Shown here in pieces: positions 28,601-32,165 of a stretch of 32,165 bases of DNA. A model generated the notes under the pieces. It saw only the letters and a list, made by a program, of their open reading frames with translations. It searched no databases and was not told where the DNA came from. Each line of letters opens with the position of its first letter. The stretch's first letter is position 1. This DNA comes from Actinomadura sp. 6K520 (GTDB taxonomy: Bacteria; Actinomycetota; Actinomycetes; Streptosporangiales; Streptosporangiaceae): assembly GCF_004349245.1 (NCBI RefSeq), contig NZ_SMLC01000079.1, forward strand, positions 1 to 32,165, given 5' to 3'. The translations under genes were made by a program, and so were the position numbers.

Positions 28601-29974
28601 ATGGCCGAGATCGTCGCCCCGGGGGAGGTTCTGGGGGAGCGCTACCGCCTGGAGCGCCCGCTCGGCGCGGGCGGCATGGCGACCGTCTGGCGCGCGGAAG
28701 ACCTCGTCCTCGACCGGGCCGTCGCGGTCAAGGTGCCCAAGGAGGGGTGGCCCGAGGAGTTCACGCGGCGGCTGCGCCTGGAGGCGAAGGCCGCCGCGGG
28801 CCTCACCCATCCGAACATCACCGGCGTCCACGACTACGGCGAGCACGAGCGGGTTCCGTACGTGGTCATGGAGCTGCTGGACGGTGAGACCCTGTCGGCG
28901 CGCCTGTCCCGGGGGCCGCTGCCCTGGCGCGAGGCGGCCGGGGTCTGCGCCGGTGTCGCGGACGCGCTCGCCGCCGCCCACGCCGCCGGGATCGTCCACC
29001 GCGACATCAAGCCCGCGAACGTGTACCTCACCCGGACCGGCGTGAAGGTCCTCGACTTCGGCATCGCCTTCACCGGCCCGTCCGCGGCCGGCGGCCCCCT
29101 CCTCGGAACACCCGCCTACGTCGCTCCCGAGTTGCCGGACGGCGCGTCCCCGACCCCGGCGGCGGACGTCTTCTCCCTCGGCGTCGTCCTCCGGGAGTGC
29201 CTGGGCGGCGCCCCGGCCGAGGACGCCCCCACCCTGCCGCCGGACGTCCCCGAGCAGGTCACCGCCCTGTGCCTGCGATGCCTGGACGCCGACCCGGCGG
29301 CCCGGCCCACCGCCCCCGAGGCGGCGCGCGTCCTCGCCGAGGCGTCCGGCGTGCGGCTCGCCGCGCTTCCGGCGCCGCGGCCCGCCGGCACGGGTGACGA
29401 CCGCGAGGCGGGCGGCCCGCCACGTGCGGCGACGCGCGTCCTGGACGACCCTCTCCCGCCCGCCGGGGCGCCGGCACCGGCGGCGGGGGCTCCGGCGATG
29501 TGGGCTCCGGCGCGCAAGCCGCTGGTCATCGCCGGGGCGGCGACCGGGGTGATCGCGCTGACGGCGGTGCTGCTGGCGGCGCTGTCCCCGGACTCGCCCC
29601 GGAATCCGGCCGCGCCGCCCGCGGCGGCGAGCCCGTCGCCGACGCGATCGGCGGCGACCGCCTGCGCGGTCGCGTACCGGATCGACGGCACGTGGCCGCA
29701 GGGCTTCCAGGCCACGGTCCGGATCACGAACCTCGGTGCCGGCGAGATCGACGGCTGGGAGCTCGGCTTCGAGTTCCCCGACGGCCAGGCGATCACCCAG
29801 CTGTGGAACGGCAGCCGGGTCCAGAACGGCTCGTCGGTCACGGTCACGGCGGCGGACTGGAACCGCTCGATACCGCCGGACGGGTCGGCCGAGTTCGGGT
29901 TCCTCGGACGGCAGGGCGGCGCCAACGGCCGCCCGGCCCGCTTCACCCTCAACGGCGCGGAGTGCCGGGGCTGA
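28601..29974 (+). CDS. membrane Ser/Thr protein kinase with extracellular CBM2 domain
   Basis: 457 residues. The cytoplasmic Hanks-type kinase (about 12-250) has 'GAGGMATVW', K44 in 'VAVKVP', 'HRDIKPAN' (D135), DFG (152-154) and APE (175-177). A Pro/Ala linker leads to one membrane helix (307-329), a short extracellular linker and a carbohydrate-binding module family 2 domain (355-456) with the 'CAVAYRIDGTWPQGFQATVRITNLG' opening, 'WELGFEFPDGQAITQLWN' and the paired end Cys residues. CBM2 domains bind cellulose, chitin or xylan, so the kinase may sense insoluble polysaccharide. It is immediately followed by a CebR-type operator and a sugar ABC transporter. ATG at 28601 gives the kinase N-terminus. 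Confidence 0.92.
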   Translation: MAEIVAPGEVLGERYRLERPLGAGGMATVWRAEDLVLDRAVAVKVPKEGWPEEFTRRLRLEAKAAAGLTHPNITGVHDYGEHERVPYVVMELLDGETLSARLSRGPLPWREAAGVCAGVADALAAAHAAGIVHRDIKPANVYLTRTGVKVLDFGIAFTGPSAAGGPLLGTPAYVAPELPDGASPTPAADVFSLGVVLRECLGGAPAEDAPTLPPDVPEQVTALCLRCLDADPAARPTAPEAARVLAEASGVRLAALPAPRPAGTGDDREAGGPPRAATRVLDDPLPPAGAPAPAAGAPAMWAPARKPLVIAGAATGVIALTAVLLAALSPDSPRNPAAPPAAASPSPTRSAATACAVAYRIDGTWPQGFQATVRITNLGAGEIDGWELGFEFPDGQAITQLWNGSRVQNGSSVTVTAADWNRSIPPDGSAEFGFLGRQGGANGRPARFTLNGAECRG

Positions 29975-29980
29975 GGCGCT

Positions 29981-30004
29981 CGACCTGGGAGCGCTCCCAG
30001 GTCG
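29981..30004. promoter_or_regulatory. CebR-type operator
   Basis: A 24-bp perfect palindrome whose core TGGGAGCGCTCCCA (29986-29999) is identical to the CebR box, the cellobiose-responsive repressor site known from Streptomyces. It lies 6 bp after the kinase stop and about 140 bp before the binding-protein gene. As RNA it would also form a stem that could end the kinase transcript. Confidence 0.8.
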
Positions 30005-30052
30005 TTGTCGCAGCTCAGCGGGGCCGAATCCGAATCGGTGCGATGCGGACTA

Positions 30053-30105
30053 TTGTGTCGCGGCCTGGCGAAGGCTTAGCATCCGGGGCAATCGAAGCGC
30101 TTCGA
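30053..30105 (+). promoter_or_regulatory. promoter and second LacI-type operator of the sugar ABC operon
   Basis: TTGTGT (30053-30058), 18-bp spacer and TAGCAT (30077-30082) are plausible -35/-10 boxes. TCGAAGCGCTTCGA (30092-30105), a 14-bp perfect palindrome with the central GCGC typical of LacI-family operators, covers the expected start of transcription, so a bound repressor would block it. Confidence 0.65.
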
Positions 30106-30136
30106 CAGTGCGTCGATCCCCACCCCGGAGGTGACC

Positions 30137-31420
30137 ATGATCAAGGCAGGCAGGAGCGCGGCGGTCCTCGCCGCCCTCGCCGCGGCGGCCCTGTCGCTGA
30201 CCGCGTGCGGCGGTGACGACGGCGGCTCCGGCGGCAAGGAGCTGAAGCTCTGGCACTACGAGGCCCCCGACAGCGCCATGGGCAAGGCGTGGAGCGAGGC
30301 CGTCAAGGAGTTCGAGGCCACCCACCCCGGCGTGAAGGTCACGTTCGAGGAGAAGGGCTTCGAGCAGATCCAGAAGACCGCGCCGATGGTGCTGAACTCC
30401 AAGGACGCCCCCGACGTCATGGAGTACAACAAGGGCAACGCGACCGCCGGGATGCTGTCCAGGCAGGGACTGCTCACCGACCTCACCGCCGAGGTCGGAA
30501 AGCGGGGCTGGGACAAGCTGATCAGCCCGAACGTCCAGGTCACCGCCAAGTACGACGCCAAGGGCACGATGGGCGGCGACAAGTGGTACGGCGTCCCCAA
30601 CTACGCCGAGTACCTGCAGATCTACTACAACAAGGACCTGTTCGAGAAGCACGGCGTCGAGATCCCGACGACGTTCGACCAGCTGGTCGCCGCCATGGAC
30701 GCGTTCGTCGCGAAGGACGTCACGCCGTTCACCAACGCCGGTGCCGAGTACATGGCGCACCAGTTCGTCTACCAGCTGGCCCTCGGCAAGGCCGACCAGA
30801 ACTGGGTGGACGCCTTCCAGCGCTACACCGGCAAGACGGACTTCTCCGACGCCGCCTGGACGCACGGGGCGAGCACGTTCGCCGACTGGGTGAAGAAGGG
30901 GTACGTCGCCAAGAACTCCGTCAGCCTCAAGGCGGAGGACGCGGGCGTCGCCTTCATGAAGGGCGAGTTCCCGATGATGTTCTCCGGGAGCTGGTGGTTC
31001 GGGCGCGTCGCCGCCGAGTCGGAGTTCGAGTGGGAGACCTCGGTCTGGCCCGGCGCCACGATGACGCTCGGCTCCGGCGGGAACCTCTGGGTCGTCCCCG
31101 AGGGGTCGGAGAACAAGGAGCTCGCCTACGACTTCATCGACATCACGATGAAGAAGAAGATCCAGAACACCCTCGGCAACGCGGGCGGCATCCCGGTGGC
31201 GGCGGACCCGGCCGCGATCACCGAGCCGAAGGCCAAGAAGCTGATCGGCGACTTCGACGGGCTCGCGGAGTCCGGCGGGCTCGCGTACTACCCGGACTGG
31301 CCGGTCGCCGGCTTCTACGACGTGTGGGTGTCGCAGACGCAGAAGCTGATGAACGGCACCGCCCCGTCCGAGGTTCTGGAGGGCGTGCAGAAGTCCTACG
31401 ACAGCGGCCTGCCGAAGTGA
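30137..31420 (+). CDS. sugar ABC transporter substrate-binding lipoprotein
   Basis: 427 residues. Signal peptide with lipobox 'LTAC' (Cys 24), so it is exported and lipid-anchored. The mature part is a family-1 extracellular solute-binding protein: 'LKLWHYEAPDSAMGKAWSEAVKEFEATHPGVKV', 'YGVPNYAEYLQIYYNKDLFEKHG' and 'GEFPMMFSGSWW' are typical. The ATG at 30137 follows a perfect GGAGGTGA. The CebR-type operator and neighbouring CBM2 kinase suggest oligosaccharides from plant polymers as ligand, but binding residues do not decide this. The stop is 2 nt before the permease ATG. Confidence 0.94.
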   Translation: MIKAGRSAAVLAALAAAALSLTACGGDDGGSGGKELKLWHYEAPDSAMGKAWSEAVKEFEATHPGVKVTFEEKGFEQIQKTAPMVLNSKDAPDVMEYNKGNATAGMLSRQGLLTDLTAEVGKRGWDKLISPNVQVTAKYDAKGTMGGDKWYGVPNYAEYLQIYYNKDLFEKHGVEIPTTFDQLVAAMDAFVAKDVTPFTNAGAEYMAHQFVYQLALGKADQNWVDAFQRYTGKTDFSDAAWTHGASTFADWVKKGYVAKNSVSLKAEDAGVAFMKGEFPMMFSGSWWFGRVAAESEFEWETSVWPGATMTLGSGGNLWVVPEGSENKELAYDFIDITMKKKIQNTLGNAGGIPVAADPAAITEPKAKKLIGDFDGLAESGGLAYYPDWPVAGFYDVWVSQTQKLMNGTAPSEVLEGVQKSYDSGLPK

Positions 31421-31422
31421 CG

Positions 31423-32165
31423 ATGCGGGGCCGGAGCGGGGCGCGGGAGCGGTGGGGGTACGTGCCCTACCTGCTCCCGGGCCTGCTCCTCTTCACCGCC
31501 GTCATCGGCGTGCCGTTCCTGATGAACATCGGGACGAGCTTCACCGAGTGGACGGGCGTCGGGACCCCGAAATGGATCGGGCTCGGCAACTACCGGGAGC
31601 TGGTGCGGGACGAGCAGTTCTGGGCGTCGTTCGGGCACAACGCGCTGATCATCGTCGGGATGGCGATCGTCCCGACGGTGATCGGGCTGGTGCTCGCCTC
31701 GGTGCTGACCGACCTGATCGCCCGGCACTTCGGGGCGCGGACCGCGAGCGTCCTGCGCGCCTGCATCTACCTGCCGCAGGTGCTGCCGATCGTCATCGCG
31801 GGCGTGGTGTGGAGCTGGCTGCTGGCCCCCGAGGGCGGCGCGGTCAACGCGCTGCTGGACGCGGTGGGCCTCGGCTCGCTCGCGCACGACTGGCTCGGCG
31901 ACCCGGCCACGGCGCTGTGGAGCGTCATCGCGGTGATGGTCTGGATCCAGATCGGCTTCCCGCTGGTGATCTTCATGTCGGGGCTGCAGCGGGTCGACCC
32001 GGCGCTGTACGAGGCGGCGGAGATCGACGGGGCCTCGTGGCCGCGGCGCTTCTGGCACATCACGATCCCGCAGATCCGGCCGGAGATCTTCGTCGTGCTG
32101 CTGTGGACGACGATCGCCGCCCTCAAGGCGTTCGCGCACATCTTCGTCCTGACGAAGGGCGGGCC
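31423..32165 (+). CDS. sugar ABC transporter permease (MalF/CebF-like), partial
   Basis: Open to the window edge; 247 residues visible. After a short basic N-terminus come membrane helices ('YLLPGLLLFTAVIGVPFLMNI', 'NALIIVGMAIVPTVIGLVLASVL', 'CIYLPQVLPIVIAGVVWSWLL' and others) and the EAA loop 'EAAEIDGASWPRRFWHITIPQI' that docks the ATPase. ATG at 31423 is chosen; GTG at 31417 overlapping the previous stop is an alternative. The second permease would lie beyond the window. Confidence 0.92.
   Translation, partial: MRGRSGARERWGYVPYLLPGLLLFTAVIGVPFLMNIGTSFTEWTGVGTPKWIGLGNYRELVRDEQFWASFGHNALIIVGMAIVPTVIGLVLASVLTDLIARHFGARTASVLRACIYLPQVLPIVIAGVVWSWLLAPEGGAVNALLDAVGLGSLAHDWLGDPATALWSVIAVMVWIQIGFPLVIFMSGLQRVDPALYEAAEIDGASWPRRFWHITIPQIRPEIFVVLLWTTIAALKAFAHIFVLTKGG

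Overview
The window is very GC-rich DNA with dense, often ATGA-coupled genes, GTG starts, an F420-type LLM oxidoreductase and tRNA genes without an encoded CCA. All of this points to the chromosome of a filamentous actinomycete (Actinomadura/Streptosporangiales-like; genus is an inference).

Region 1 (1-7263) is accessory. A PadR regulator and a zinc-ribbon/Ala-rich repeat protein read rightwards. Facing them is a leftward operon: tyrosine recombinase (complete R-K-HxxR-H-Y), small Cro/CI-type HTH protein, degenerate recombinase-like partner, conserved hypothetical; then an ankyrin-repeat protein. Three copies of a 38-bp composite repeat (1276, 1524, 2615) punctuate the gene borders, and an inverted version lies at 7228-7263. 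An intact IS982-type insertion sequence (6208-7209) sits upstream of the recombinase. The layout resembles a cassette-carrying element, although the repeats could also be promoter elements.

Region 2 (7291-13560): F420-type oxidoreductase; a TIGR02452/PARG-like macrodomain protein divergent from the bacterial RNA-repair operon hen1-pnkp (3'-end 2'-O-methyltransferase plus kinase/phosphatase/ligase); a small zinc-ribbon protein.

Region 3 (13628-20607): APH-fold phosphotransferase, acyl-CoA synthetase, Lrp/AsnC regulator divergent from an MFS permease, a tiny CxxCxGxG protein, and a coupled mannose-6-phosphate isomerase/ROK kinase pair.

Region 4 (20753-21521) is the most striking part. After a sigma-region-4-only protein comes a promoter-like sequence, an 18-codon leader ORF with a good ribosome site, an intrinsic terminator, and a tight cluster of four tRNA genes: Ser(GCT), Met(CAT), Arg(GCG), His(GTG). 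The first eight residues of the leader are MRSHRMHS, exactly two each of the four amino acids carried by the four tRNAs, and the Ser codons are the AGY type read by the GCT anticodon. The leader RNA can form a protector hairpin around these codons, an antiterminator that excludes the terminator, and the terminator itself. This reads as leader-peptide attenuation of a tRNA operon by its own tRNAs, an arrangement I do not know to have been described. The tRNAs are themselves unusual (C33 in Ser, GCG anticodon in Arg).

Region 5 (21557-32165): pnuC-nadR NAD salvage pair; tandem-YCII protein; three-gene 2-oxoacid dehydrogenase operon (E1alpha, E1beta, E2) divergent from a GntR/FCD regulator across a palindromic operator; a membrane Ser/Thr kinase with an extracellular CBM2 carbohydrate-binding domain; then a sugar ABC transporter (binding protein, truncated permease) preceded by a perfect CebR-type operator and a second LacI-type palindrome.
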